A stretch of 64,000 bases of DNA, from the NCBI GenBank assembly GCA_029256185.1, contig JAQSYI010000034.1, positions 186,001-250,000 on the forward strand, in the 5' to 3' direction. Shown here one piece after another: positions 1-8,257 of the stretch. Every line of letters starts with the position of its first letter. The first letter of the stretch is position 1. This stretch comes from Paenibacillaceae bacterium. GTDB lineage: Bacteria > Bacillota > Bacilli > Paenibacillales > NBRC-103111. Under the pieces are notes generated by a model, which worked only from the letters and a program-made list of their open reading frames with translations, ran no database searches and was not told the DNA's origin. Both the position numbers and the translations under genes were made by a program.

Positions 1-695
1 GACAGGGTAAAATCCCCTTCGCCGGCAGCCGCCATCGCCAACCTCATACGGCTTAAGCGGCGGGAAATACGCCAGGCGAACAAAACCACCAGAGCCGCGG
101 CTACAAGGAAGGATATACCCAGCACCAGCCAAAGCTTCTGCATCACCTCATCGGCGTGCTCTGCGATAGAAGCCTCCGACGAGCCGGCAAACCAGATCCC
201 AGCCACCCGGTTATCCTTGTCCAGCAGGGGCATATATACGGTCTGATACTTCTCGCCCAGAATGTCCGCTTCTCCCCGGTAGATTTTTTTCTGGTTGACC
301 ACCACATCCTTAACAGCCTCCGACACCTCGGTGCCTACCGCCCGCTCTCCGTCCTGCATCACCGTAGTGGAAATCCGGCTAGACCCCTGAAAGAGAGTGA
401 CCATACTGCCGGTCAGCCGGTGAACTTCATCCAGAAGCAGATGATCACCGTTCATTTTCTGACCGCCTTTGTACAGCCCATCCCCTTGAACCGACCATGC
501 GCCGGGATATCGTGCATCCATATATTTTAGTCCAAGCTCTGCGACGTTGATGGCGTTCTTGGTTACCTCATCACGAATTCCGTTGGAAATCTGAATCTTG
601 AACATCTGCGACATAGCGGTGGAAAGCAATACCAACATCACCAGAAACAACAGAAAAATCTTTACACCGAGTCTCATTTTACGCAGTATAACCAT
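1..695 (-). CDS. Membrane sensor with single Cache domain and HAMP (partial)
   Basis: The gene runs off the left edge; only the N-terminal 231 residues are present. Translation from the ATG at 695 (upstream GGGGGTG) gives a short basic N-terminus, a transmembrane helix (about residues 10-30), an extracellular region of about 150 residues, a second helix (about 195-215, WLVLGISFLVAAALVVLF) and the beginning of a HAMP linker (WRISRRLSRMR). The extracellular part contains GSSRISTTVMQDGERAVGTE and later YMPLLDKDNRVAGIWFAGS, a pattern I associate with the sCache_3 family. The output domain lies outside the window, so it may be a chemoreceptor or a histidine kinase. The receiver protein at 843-1322 is just upstream on the same strand and could be its partner. 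Confidence 0.75.
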   Translation of the reverse strand, partial: MVILRKMRLGVKIFLLFLVMLVLLSTAMSQMFKIQISNGIRDEVTKNAINVAELGLKYMDARYPGAWSVQGDGLYKGGQKMNGDHLLLDEVHRLTGSMVTLFQGSSRISTTVMQDGERAVGTEVSEAVKDVVVNQKKIYRGEADILGEKYQTVYMPLLDKDNRVAGIWFAGSSEASIAEHADEVMQKLWLVLGISFLVAAALVVLFAWRISRRLSRMRLAMAAAGEGDFTL

Positions 696-842
696 CTTGC
701 ACCCCCGCTTATTATCAACCACTCTTATTTCATGGACAATTATACTCCGTAATGCCTCATGATGAATATAATGAGTGAGATATGTAATATATCATATAAA
801 TCGGGACTAAAGACTCATTTTTTGATCAAATTAAGCTTAAAT

Positions 843-1322
843 TTAAAATATGCCCGGAGAGGATGCCCCAGCGTTCAAATACCGGGAAACCAGCTGCATA
901 AACGGACGGACCTCCAGCGGCTTGGTCAGATACGCGGTGCAACCCGCTTCTTTTGCCGCCTCGATATCTTCCTGTGCGGCAAAAGCCGATATGATGATGA
1001 TAGGCAGAGAGTCGTACCGGGGAAGATGCCGAAGCCACTTGGTCAAGGTTATGCCATCCAGATGAGGCATCATCACATCTGTCAGCAAGATATCGGGGAG
1101 TTCCTCCATCGCCTCAAGCATCTTCAGCGCCACCGCTCCGTCAGGAGCCTCGATGGTGCGGCATCCCATATTCTTCAGGATTTCTCTGAGCAGCATCATG
1201 TTGACGGGGTGGTCTTCTGCTACCATGACGGTACACAGCTTCGAAGCTTGCAATCGCTCCGCTTGAGCGCCGGTTCCTCCGCCGGCAGTGTCCCCGGTGT
1301 GAACTCCTTTGTGCTTGTCCAT
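843..1322 (-). CDS. Stand-alone response-regulator receiver protein
   Basis: A 159-residue protein that is essentially one CheY-like receiver domain (residues 31-150) behind a short Gly-rich lead. Key residues are visible: acidic pair E36/D37, phospho-acceptor D82 in ILLTDVMMP, the switch Ser in IIIISAF (S112) and K134 in YLTKP. There is no DNA-binding output domain. The open frame extends upstream to 1493, but the ATG at 1322 has GGGGAGAG at good spacing, so I chose it. The wording EDHPVN resembles the receivers of hybrid kinases. It lies upstream of the membrane sensor gene on the same strand and may act in the same phosphorelay. Confidence 0.8.
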   Translation of the reverse strand: MDKHKGVHTGDTAGGGTGAQAERLQASKLCTVMVAEDHPVNMMLLREILKNMGCRTIEAPDGAVALKMLEAMEELPDILLTDVMMPHLDGITLTKWLRHLPRYDSLPIIIISAFAAQEDIEAAKEAGCTAYLTKPLEVRPFMQLVSRYLNAGASSPGIF

Positions 1323-1524
1323 ACAGACTCTCCCCAATCCTGATAAAATCGCATAGTACCCGCTTCCTATTATGGCGGATAAACATAAGATTAGTTTTAG
1401 CAGATTGTTATAAATGTATAAGGTTTCCTCCCAAATTGTGGACGCTTCCCTCCCGGATCTCCGGCTGCTGTCCGTTAACAAGCCCGCCTGCATATGCTAA
1501 TAACAAAAGAACAGGAGGGATTCT

Positions 1525-1863
1525 ATGCCCAAATACAGGATCATTGTGGATTTATCCGACCGTATGCTTCATCTGTTGGACAGAGATATTGTCGTATCCT
1601 CTTATCCTGTGGCCATTGGCTCCCTTGCAGCAGCCACCCCTTCCGGACGCTTCACCATTATTAATAAGGCTCCCAACCCGGGCGGCCCCTTCGGCGCATA
1701 TTGGCTCGGCCTCTCCAAACCCCATTACGGCATTCACGGCACGAACGATCCCTCCTCCATCGGCAACCGGGTCTCTCACGGTTGTATCCGTATGTATAAC
1801 AGGGATGTGGTGGAACTGGCCGGTAAGGTTCCCATTGGCACAGAGGTCGTGATCCGGCCGTAA
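1525..1863 (+). CDS. L,D-transpeptidase, YkuD family
   Basis: A 112-residue YkuD-fold catalytic domain without a LysM domain or signal peptide. The catalytic signature is complete: HGTNDPSSIG followed by VSHGCIRM, with the nucleophilic Cys and partner His. In this family the enzyme makes 3-3 cross-links in peptidoglycan or attaches proteins to it. Bacillus YkuD-type proteins usually carry a LysM module, so this is a minimal short version, also common in Paenibacillus. A CAGGAGGGA ribosome site lies 7 bases before the ATG. The gene is divergent from the receiver gene and monocistronic as far as can be seen. Confidence 0.85.
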   Translation: MPKYRIIVDLSDRMLHLLDRDIVVSSYPVAIGSLAAATPSGRFTIINKAPNPGGPFGAYWLGLSKPHYGIHGTNDPSSIGNRVSHGCIRMYNRDVVELAGKVPIGTEVVIRP

Positions 1864-2026
1864 GACGTATTATGTCATGTTTAATAACACAATAAGTCAT
1901 GTTAAATCGATTACATGTTACATTTTGCGCAACATTGTCACTAATACCACCCATACGCTTACACTTTCCTATATAATCGCCTCAAGGGATGTTATATAGA
2001 TTCCCATAGAGGAGGAGAGGGTAACG

Positions 2027-2344
2027 ATGAACATGAGGTTGAAGGCAATGAAGAAGCATCTGTTTTTTTGCAGCAGCGAGCATTGCGAGGGCCAGGAATC
2101 CGAAGAGGTAATGGAGGCATTCAAAGAGCAGTTGGTCGAGCTGGGCATTCACAAGGAAGTGAAGCTGAGCAAGACCAACTGTCTGGGCATTTGCGGCAAC
2201 GGACCTTTCGCCCTGGTATATCCCGATGGAATCTGGTATTACAACCTGACAACCGATGATGTGCCCAAGATCACGATGGAGCACCTGGTGAACGGGGAGC
2301 CTGTAGAAGAGCTGATTATGCTGAGGATGTCCGTTCCCCAATAA
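2027..2344 (+). CDS. Thioredoxin-fold [2Fe-2S] ferredoxin-like protein
   Basis: A 105-residue protein with the cysteine pattern CSSEHC near residue 15 and CLGICGNGP near residue 53. This matches the thioredoxin-like [2Fe-2S] family related to the NuoE C-terminal domain. Such proteins bind one cluster and carry electrons, but the partner cannot be told from the neighbours. GGAGGAGAGGG precedes the ATG at 2027; ATGs at 2033 and 2048 are possible but less well spaced. A hairpin-rich region (CTGCCG/CGGCAG, about 2365-2380) follows the stop. Confidence 0.75.
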   Translation: MNMRLKAMKKHLFFCSSEHCEGQESEEVMEAFKEQLVELGIHKEVKLSKTNCLGICGNGPFALVYPDGIWYYNLTTDDVPKITMEHLVNGEPVEELIMLRMSVPQ

Positions 2345-2474
2345 TAGCTGAGTTGACATTATCCCTGCCGTTGCCGGCAGCATCCATCGAGGATAAGAAC
2401 CTGACGGCGTTCTTTTGATGCCGTGCGTTTATCAAGAAGTCGGGCTGCTTCCCCGTATACTTTGCGCCGAGACT

Positions 2475-3416
2475 TCAAGAAGAAGCAAGGGTGCTCCACA
2501 GATAAAAGGTAGCGTATGCCCGCCACGGCTTCCATGCGGTTGCCAGCTCCTCCACTTGAGCAAGTGGCGGCTTATCTATCAGATTGAGCCTGCGCTTAAT
2601 AGCATTATGCAGACCCACATCGGATAAGGGAAACGCGTCCCGGTTGCGCAGACAGCGCATGGCCACATAATTGGCCGTCCATGGACCGATGCCCCGGATG
2701 GAAACCAAGTGCGCTTCGGCTTCAAGGAAATCACCGCTGCCCAGAAGCTGCTCCTTGGACAGCTCCCCGAGGGCGATCAGCCGGGCGATCCGTTGCAGGG
2801 TTTCCGCTTTGACTCTGCTGAATTGCAGCGCCTGCAGCGCCTGAAGCTGCGCCTCCGCCAGTACCGCCGCCTCCGGGAACAGCATGAATTCCCGCCCGCC
2901 CTGGACCACACGGGTTCCGAACGTTTCCACCAGCCGCCTTTTGAGCGTATGGGCAAAGGACAGATTGATTTGCTGGCCTGTTACCGTCCAGCACAGCGCC
3001 TCCAGCAGGCTGGGCACACCGATGAGTCTCAGCCCCCGGTATTGCTCCACCACCGGTCCCAGCAGCCTGTCTTGGCTGCTCAATTCGTAGAAGCCGGCAA
3101 GATCCGTATCCAGGTCCAACCAATCCCGTACATAAGAAACGGCATCATCCACCATAGACTCCGCCGGTCTGCCGTTGAGAAAGCTTAGAACTACCGCCCG
3201 CTTGGCTGCTCCTTGCGCCGTCTCCGCTTCGATTTCCGCCCCCAGTTCAATGGCAAGCAGCAGGGTCTGCCCCTGAATCTGCAGCGCCTTATATACGGTC
3301 CTGCCCTCCACTTGATGCAGGCATTCGGACTCGTAACGATTCAGATAAACCAACGCTTGCTCGAACTGATAATCCTCCGGCGCGTTCAGCAGGATTTGCT
3401 CCCCGGTCAATCTCAT
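2475..3416 (-). CDS. alkA: DNA-3-methyladenine glycosylase II (AlkA type)
   Basis: A 313-residue base-excision glycosylase of the HhH-GPD superfamily that removes alkylated purines. The helix-hairpin-helix motif LVSIRGIGPWTANYVAMR and the following FPLSDVGL, which contains the catalytic Asp, are clear, as is an N-terminal AlkA_N-like part. The frame is open further upstream (to 3512), but the ATG at 3416 overlaps the TGA of ogt by four bases (ATGA), showing translational coupling. It forms an operon with ogt, opposite adaA, a typical adaptive-response arrangement. Confidence 0.88.
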   Translation of the reverse strand: MRLTGEQILLNAPEDYQFEQALVYLNRYESECLHQVEGRTVYKALQIQGQTLLLAIELGAEIEAETAQGAAKRAVVLSFLNGRPAESMVDDAVSYVRDWLDLDTDLAGFYELSSQDRLLGPVVEQYRGLRLIGVPSLLEALCWTVTGQQINLSFAHTLKRRLVETFGTRVVQGGREFMLFPEAAVLAEAQLQALQALQFSRVKAETLQRIARLIALGELSKEQLLGSGDFLEAEAHLVSIRGIGPWTANYVAMRCLRNRDAFPLSDVGLHNAIKRRLNLIDKPPLAQVEELATAWKPWRAYATFYLWSTLASS

Positions 3417-3934
3417 AATGCCACTCCTTCCAGCCGAAGCAGCCTGTCCTTCAGCTCCAGGCCGCCGCGAAATCCGGTCAGCTTGCCGTTCTTGCCGATG
3501 GCGCGGTGGCAAGGCACCACGATCGGCACGGGATTGCTGCCGTTGGCCGCTCCAACCGCTCTTACCGCATGCGGACTCCCCGCTCTTAAGGCCAGCTCCG
3601 TGTAGCTTATGGTGCTGCCATGGGGAATGGCTTGCAGCGTCTTCCAGACTTGAAGCTGGAAGGGCGTCCCCCGTAAATCCAGCCCCAAGGCAAACTCCGA
3701 GCGGGCACCGGACAGATATTCCTCCAATTGCTGCACATAAGTCCTAAGGGACTCCAGATCCTCTACAATAGCCGCTCCCGGCATATGCCTGTCCCGCCAC
3801 TTGGCAAGAGCCGCATATCCTTCATCCGGCCAGGTTATCCGGCACAACCCCTGATCTGTTGCCATCACAAACACGGGGCCTGCTTGGATTCCTTTCAATT
3901 CGCATGATGCAAAGCGCAGTGCAGGATGGTTCAT
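3413..3934 (-). CDS. ogt: Methylated-DNA--protein-cysteine methyltransferase
   Basis: A 173-residue suicide methyltransferase that takes methyl groups from O6-methylguanine. The active-site PCHR is in VPIVVPCHRAIG, preceded by the DNA-binding helix-turn-helix (SYTELALRAG, RAVGAANGSNP). Length fits the Ogt/AdaB family. The chosen ATG at 3934 has GAGAGGG upstream; the open frame extends to 4108 but would run into the regulatory region shared with adaA. The stop overlaps the alkA start. Confidence 0.9.
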   Translation of the reverse strand: MNHPALRFASCELKGIQAGPVFVMATDQGLCRITWPDEGYAALAKWRDRHMPGAAIVEDLESLRTYVQQLEEYLSGARSEFALGLDLRGTPFQLQVWKTLQAIPHGSTISYTELALRAGSPHAVRAVGAANGSNPVPIVVPCHRAIGKNGKLTGFRGGLELKDRLLRLEGVAL

Positions 3935-3970
3935 GCTTCTCGCCCTCTCTTTTTTTATCAACGTAATCCC

Positions 3971-4000
3971 AGTATAACCCCCCCGCCTTGGGTTTGATAA
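3971..4000 (-). promoter_or_regulatory. Likely sigma-A promoter of ogt-alkA
   Basis: Read on the minus strand: TTATCA (3995-4000), 18 bases, then TATACT (3971-3976), about 37 bases before the ogt ATG. The -10 is good, the -35 moderate. Confidence 0.4.
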
Positions 4001-4015
4001 GCGAACGCCAACAGG

Positions 4016-4026
4016 AGCGCAAGATT
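4016..4026 (+). promoter_or_regulatory. Ada-box-like site between ogt and adaA
   Basis: AGCGCAAGATT matches the core of the well-known E. coli ada promoter site (AAAGCGCAAGATT). It lies 18 bases upstream of a TATACT -10 (4044-4049) for adaA, in the region shared by both divergent transcripts. Methylated Ada-type regulators bind such boxes. Seen by eye only. Confidence 0.5.
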
Positions 4027-4088
4027 TCACAAGCCGACCCGGGTATACTAAGAAGAGAAAGAACATTGCGGCTGAGGCCGACTGCGAG

Positions 4089-4706
4089 GTGCCCGACATG
4101 AACGGCAAGCCCGTCTCCGATCCTGCGCTGATTCAAGCCATCTATGATGCCGTCGTCCGCCGCGACAGCTTATATGACGGCCTCTATTATACGGGGGTGC
4201 ATTCCACCGGCATCTTCTGCCGCCCCTCCTGCCGGTCCCGCATCCCTCTCTTGAAGAATGTATCCTTCTATGCTTCGATTGAGGATGCCATTGAGGCCGG
4301 TTTTCGCCCCTGCAAGCGCTGCAAGCCCGAGGCTCCAGGGCCGGCAGGGCCGGAAGTGCGGCTGGTGCAAGCAGCCCTTGTCCTGATCGGCTCCCGGCTG
4401 CCGCAGGCCGCCTCTCTTGCAGAGCTTGCCGCTTCCCTTCATATCAGTCCGTACTACCTGCAGCGGGTGTTCAAACGCCACACTGGCGTATCCCCCAATG
4501 AGCACGTTTCCCTGAGGAGGCTGGAACAAGCGCAGGAGCTGCTGTCTTCCACCAGTCTCAGCATTACGGAGATCGCCTTGTCCACCGGTTTCTCCAGCGC
4601 TTCTTATTTCGCTTCCTTCTTCCAGAAGAGAACGGGAACTTCCCCTACCGAATACCGGTTACTCCATGAGAAAACGCCCGTTTGCGGCGGCAACAAATTT
4701 TTATAA
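4089..4706 (+). CDS. adaA: AraC-type methylphosphotriester-responsive regulator (AdaA)
   Basis: A 205-residue protein with an N-terminal Zn-Cys4 methyl-acceptor domain (GIFCRPSCRSR and FRPCKRCKPE give the four Cys) and a C-terminal AraC helix-turn-helix pair (about residues 105-195). No methylguanine methyltransferase domain is fused; that activity is the separate ogt gene, as in B. subtilis AdaA/AdaB. In the family, methylation of the first Cys turns the protein into an activator of its own gene and the repair genes. GAGGTG lies at proper distance before the ATG at 4089; the second ATG at 4098 is too far away. Confidence 0.9.
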   Translation: MPDMNGKPVSDPALIQAIYDAVVRRDSLYDGLYYTGVHSTGIFCRPSCRSRIPLLKNVSFYASIEDAIEAGFRPCKRCKPEAPGPAGPEVRLVQAALVLIGSRLPQAASLAELAASLHISPYYLQRVFKRHTGVSPNEHVSLRRLEQAQELLSSTSLSITEIALSTGFSSASYFASFFQKRTGTSPTEYRLLHEKTPVCGGNKFL

Positions 4707-4830
4707 TGCCAACAGGCTTTTCCATCGGGTATAATGACTTGTGATAGCGCTACCGCCAAGGGCGGCGCAGACGCGCAAACAATCGGGGCGTCCGCCAGCC
4801 GGAGGACGCAGCTACCGGAGGATGAAGCAC

Positions 4831-5436
4831 ATGGCAGATCTAACCCTGACCCCATTATCACCCAGAATGGCCGAACAGGCATTAAACCGGTATATCTCCG
4901 CCTTTCTCGATTCGGAGCGGATGTCCGTGCATACTTATATCATGCTGGAGAAGCTGCGGCGCACCAAGGGACTGCGCAGCAACGGCTATGTGCTCTGGGA
5001 TTACTACGCTACCGACCGCAAGCGCCGTCCCTATGTCATCTCGGAAAATACATTGAAGAGCTATTCCCACCGGATCAATGAGGTGCTGGTCTATTGGGAC
5101 TGCACATATGTAGCTCCTTCTTCCCCTTTTTCTGCCCATAATGGGGTATGTATGGCCCAATACAAGGAGATTGCCGCCCATCTGGATATCTGTCCTCCCA
5201 CCTTGTACCTGTTCGACCGGAATTATCAATGGTCGCTGGTGCGGACCGATGAAGCCCAGAATGAGGAGGACTGGAATTGCCTGCAGATCGGCGAGATCGG
5301 CAGCGCTCCGCGGCGCAAGGCGGCAACACCCGCTTATCCGGCAGTGTCAGCGGAGTCCGATAACCGCTCCCCCTCTGTACCGGACGCTGACTCCAATCTG
5401 ATTATTCTGCCCCGCAAGCAAGTGGAACTGGTATGA
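4831..5436 (+). CDS. Conserved-looking protein of unknown function
   Basis: A 201-residue soluble protein that I do not recognise. The first 130 residues look folded (many aromatic residues: YVLWDYYATDRKRRPYV, DRNYQWSLVRTDE). The last 60 are Ser/Pro/Ala-rich and probably disordered. GGAGG at 4817-4821 is nine bases from the ATG at 4831 and directly touches the ATG at 4822, so 4831 is preferred. TATAAT at 4730-4735 may be its -10 element. It lies downstream of adaA in the same direction (124 bases apart) and may or may not share its transcript. Confidence 0.6.
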   Translation: MADLTLTPLSPRMAEQALNRYISAFLDSERMSVHTYIMLEKLRRTKGLRSNGYVLWDYYATDRKRRPYVISENTLKSYSHRINEVLVYWDCTYVAPSSPFSAHNGVCMAQYKEIAAHLDICPPTLYLFDRNYQWSLVRTDEAQNEEDWNCLQIGEIGSAPRRKAATPAYPAVSAESDNRSPSVPDADSNLIILPRKQVELV

Positions 5437-5440
5437 AACA

Positions 5441-5480
5441 AAAAGCTCCCCTGACTGTATTAAGTTCAGGGGAGCTTTAT
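5441..5480. terminator. Bidirectional rho-independent terminator
   Basis: Stem AAAAGCTCCCCTGA / TCAGGGGAGCTTT with A-run on one side and T-rich on the other. It lies between the convergent unknown gene and metY and serves both. Confidence 0.85.
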
Positions 5481-5496
5481 TATTTTCCGGATAATA

Positions 5497-6789
5497 TTAT
5501 TCCTGGCTGGCTGCAATCGCCTGTTCCAGATCAAACAGGATATCGTCGATGGACTCCGTGCCAATGGACAGGCGGATCAAGCCCGGCGCAACCCCCGCCG
5601 ACCATTGCTCTTCCTCCGTCAACTGTTGGTGGGTTGTGCTGGCGGGATGAATAATGAGCGACTTGGAATCCCCTACATTGGCGAGATGGGAGAACAGCTT
5701 CACCGCATTGATTACCTTTTTGCCGGCTTCAACGCCGCCCTTGATCTCGAAGGTCAGGATGGCCCCTTGGCCCTTGGGCAAATACTTCTTGGCCAGCTCG
5801 TAGGATGGATGGCTCTCCAGTCCCGCATAGCTCACTCCGTGCACGGCTTGATGCCCTTCCAGATAACGGGCCACCTTCAGCGCGTTCTCGCTGTGCCGTT
5901 CCATCCGCAGATGCAGGGTCTCCAGGCCTTGCAGAAGCAAGAAGGAGTTGAAGGGCGAGATCGCCGCTCCCATATCGCGGAGCAGCTGCACGCGCGCCTT
6001 GATGATGTAGGCGACCGGACCGAGCGCTTCCGTGTAGACCAGCCCGTGGTAGCTTGGATCAGGCGTGGTCAATCCGGGGAATCTGCCGGATGCCGTCCAG
6101 TCGAATTTGCCGCTGTCCACAATCACGCCGCCGATGGAGGTTCCGTGTCCTCCGATGAACTTGGTTGCGGAATGCACCACAATATCCGCTCCGAACTTGA
6201 TGGGCTGCAGAAGATAAGGGCTGGGGAAGGTATTGTCCACAATCAGCGGAAGCCCGTGTTCATGGGCAACAGCCGCTACCGCCTCAATATCCAGCACATC
6301 CCCCTTGGGATTGCCGATGGTTTCGGCGTACAACGCTTTGGTCTTATCCGTAATGGCGGCGCGGAAGTTGTCCGGGTTGCTTGCGTCCACGAATTTCACC
6401 TTGATGCCCAGCTTGGGCAGGGTGATGGCGAACAGATTGTAAGTGCCTCCGTACAAGGTCGCCGATGAGACGATCTCATCCCCCGCTCCGGCGATATTCA
6501 GGATGGAATATGTAATGGCGGCTGATCCAGAAGCGGTGGCCAGCGCCGCAGCTCCTCCTTCAAGAGCGGCTACCCGCTGCTCGAAAACGTCGGTTGTGGG
6601 ATTCATCAGCCGGGTGTAGATGTTGCCGAATTCCTTCAGGCCGAACAGGTTGGCGGCATGGTCCGTATCACGGAAGCCGTAGGATGTAGTCTGGTACAAG
6701 GGAACGGCGCGGGAAAAGGTGGTGGGATCAATGGTCTGGCCGGCATGGACCGCCAATGTTTCCGGTTGCAGTTGTCTTTCTTGCGTCAT
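5497..6789 (-). CDS. metY: O-acetylhomoserine sulfhydrylase
   Basis: A 430-residue PLP enzyme of the Cys/Met metabolism family that makes homocysteine from O-acetylhomoserine and sulfide (methionine synthesis). Family marks: start ETLAVHAGQ, YTRLMNPTT, the PLP-binding lysine in HSATKFIGGHG, and the C-terminal LIRLSIGTESIDDI. Length fits MetY rather than the shorter MetB/MetC. The ATG at 6789 has GGAGG seven bases upstream. It is monocistronic, with its own promoter and a strong terminator. No SAM riboswitch is visible in the short leader. Confidence 0.9.
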   Translation of the reverse strand: MTQERQLQPETLAVHAGQTIDPTTFSRAVPLYQTTSYGFRDTDHAANLFGLKEFGNIYTRLMNPTTDVFEQRVAALEGGAAALATASGSAAITYSILNIAGAGDEIVSSATLYGGTYNLFAITLPKLGIKVKFVDASNPDNFRAAITDKTKALYAETIGNPKGDVLDIEAVAAVAHEHGLPLIVDNTFPSPYLLQPIKFGADIVVHSATKFIGGHGTSIGGVIVDSGKFDWTASGRFPGLTTPDPSYHGLVYTEALGPVAYIIKARVQLLRDMGAAISPFNSFLLLQGLETLHLRMERHSENALKVARYLEGHQAVHGVSYAGLESHPSYELAKKYLPKGQGAILTFEIKGGVEAGKKVINAVKLFSHLANVGDSKSLIIHPASTTHQQLTEEEQWSAGVAPGLIRLSIGTESIDDILFDLEQAIAASQE

Positions 6790-6858
6790 GGGAATACCTC
6801 CATATAAGGTTAATAAACGCCACAATACCAAGTAAACTTATGCGAATTTATTTATTTA

Positions 6859-6913
6859 AATATACCAAGCTCCGCATCTTTCGTCAACCAGAATTAACCA
6901 TACGTCAACCAGA
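6859..6913 (-). promoter_or_regulatory. metY promoter with upstream direct repeats
   Basis: On the minus strand TTGACG (6882-6887), 17 bases, TATATT (6859-6864), a good sigma-A promoter 70 bases before the metY ATG. The 11-mer TCTGGTTGACG occurs twice, at 6882-6892 and 6903-6913, exactly 21 bases (two helical turns) apart. The proximal copy contains the -35 element, so the repeats look like a regulator site. Confidence 0.55.
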
Positions 6914-6971
6914 TTTATTTCTTCTCCGGGGACCCTCCGGCATCCCTTGCTTTATTTTCCTACGTTATTAC

Positions 6972-7126
6972 TTATCCACAGGAATAATATTTCAATGATA
7001 ATAAGTTTCGTGTTATTGGCGGAAAATCCTGCATTCTTCCCCCTTTTCCCCAGAAACTTTTTGCTTGTCCACATGGTTATCCCACTTGTTCACATAGTTA
7101 TCCCACTTGTCAACAGGTTATCCACA
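6972..7126 (+). promoter_or_regulatory. DnaA-box cluster with three 21-bp tandem units
   Basis: Perfect DnaA boxes TTATCCACA occur at 6972-6980 and 7118-7126. Between them are three head-to-tail units of 21 bases (7064-7084, 7085-7105, 7106-7126). Each starts with a CTTGTNNACA half that itself resembles a DnaA box (TTGTCCACA, TTGTTCACA, TTGTCAACA) and ends in a TTATCC half. The surrounding spacer is AT-rich. B. subtilis has several intergenic DnaA-box clusters that control initiation or nearby genes; this looks like one of that kind. Confidence 0.6.
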
Positions 7127-7210
7127 GGATGAAACGGCGCGGTTGGAATGGAGGCACATTGCTCATACTAGGATATAAAAGAAATTTTGCCCAAAGGTGA
7201 ACCGATTCTT

Positions 7211-7705
7211 ATGAATACAGACCAGCTTATTCTTGTTCTTATCTGGATCATCGCCCCCGCTGCCATGGTACTGTTTGTCCGGCGCGGCACCTGGCCCCAG
7301 TTCGCACTGGCCTTTCTCCTCTGCCAGAGCTTCACATGGGTTACCGTAATCTTGCATGTGAAATTCGGAATTTTCTCCTATCCGGTCAGAGAGTTCCCCA
7401 AGGCGACGGAAATGGGCTTTACGATGCAGTATCTGCTCTATCCTACTGTATGCGGGCTGTACCAGCTGCGCAAGCCTGAAGGCACACCGCTCCGGCGCAT
7501 CCTATATATGCTGCTTCCGTGGACCGTAGGAATTACAATCTTTCACTGGCTCCTTGGTGAATATACCGGTCTGCTGGAATACAACCGCAGTCATTCGGTG
7601 TGGGTCTGGATGATCATTACGCTCAACTTCGTTCTGGTGAGCATCATCTCCCGCTGGTTCTTCAAGGATCCTGCTGCCTTCAAGACGGAGGAACGCATCC
7701 TATGA
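7211..7705 (+). CDS. CBO0543-type integral membrane protein
   Basis: A 164-residue protein with about five transmembrane helices and the sequence marks of the CBO0543 family (YPVREFPKAT, MQYLLYPTVCGLY). Function is unknown. The open frame starts at a TTG (7187), but ATG 7211 follows AAAGGTG. It overlaps the next gene, a paralogue, by four bases, so the two are probably made together and may form a complex. Confidence 0.7.
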   Translation: MNTDQLILVLIWIIAPAAMVLFVRRGTWPQFALAFLLCQSFTWVTVILHVKFGIFSYPVREFPKATEMGFTMQYLLYPTVCGLYQLRKPEGTPLRRILYMLLPWTVGITIFHWLLGEYTGLLEYNRSHSVWVWMIITLNFVLVSIISRWFFKDPAAFKTEERIL

Positions 7706-8187
7706 GCATAGATTACTGGATTCTGACAGGGGTCTGGGTGTTGTCCTTCCTGTTGGTGTTCATCATCCCCCATGAGAGAAGGCGGCTGGCGCTTGTCGCT
7801 TTTTTGTTCAAGCAGGCGCTCACTTACTTATTAGGGTTGGTGGCTGTAGAGCTTCAACTGCTGGAGTATCCCGTTCGGGAACTGGCGTCGATTAACCGTA
7901 CCAGCCTGACTTACGAGTATATGGCGTATCCGATGGTTTGCGCAGTTTTCAACGTATTCTATCCCTCTCACCGCAGCTTTCCGCAACGCCTCTGCTACTA
8001 CTTCTTTTTCTGTACCATTCTGACTGCAGTAGAGATGCTGCTGGAGCGGTATACCCATCTGGTGCTTTACCTGGAATGGAAATGGTGGTGGACCTGGGTA
8101 TCTCTGCTGGCCACGTTCTTCATGACCCATGTTTTCTGTGTCCTGTTCTTCCGTGATGTGGAGCGGGTAAAACACTCCGGCGAATAG
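7702..8187 (+). CDS. CBO0543-type integral membrane protein (paralogue)
   Basis: A 161-residue, about five-helix membrane protein related to its upstream neighbour: YPVRELASINRTSLTYEYMAYPMVCAVF repeats its signature, split here over two lines of the fold. Its ATG overlaps the upstream TGA (ATGA at 7702-7705). Function is unknown. A terminator follows 26 bases after the stop, closing the two-gene operon. Confidence 0.7.
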   Translation: MSIDYWILTGVWVLSFLLVFIIPHERRRLALVAFLFKQALTYLLGLVAVELQLLEYPVRELASINRTSLTYEYMAYPMVCAVFNVFYPSHRSFPQRLCYYFFFCTILTAVEMLLERYTHLVLYLEWKWWWTWVSLLATFFMTHVFCVLFFRDVERVKHSGE

Positions 8188-8213
8188 GATCCGGCAGCTA
8201 TCAGCCGGCAAGA

Positions 8214-8250
8214 AGAGCCTGACGGAAGAACGCCGTCAGGCTCGGTTCGT
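8214..8250 (+). terminator. Rho-independent terminator
   Basis: GAGCCTGACG / CGTCAGGCTC stem (8214-8243) followed by a short T-rich tail, after the CBO0543 pair. Confidence 0.7.
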
Positions 8251-8257
8251 TTACCGC

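Noticed and set aside
6790..6860. SAM riboswitch before metY
   Set aside because: The leader between promoter and start is too short and has no terminator hairpin.
7064..7126. CRISPR-like short tandem repeats
   Set aside because: Units are contiguous 21-mers with no spacers; they fit DnaA boxes instead.
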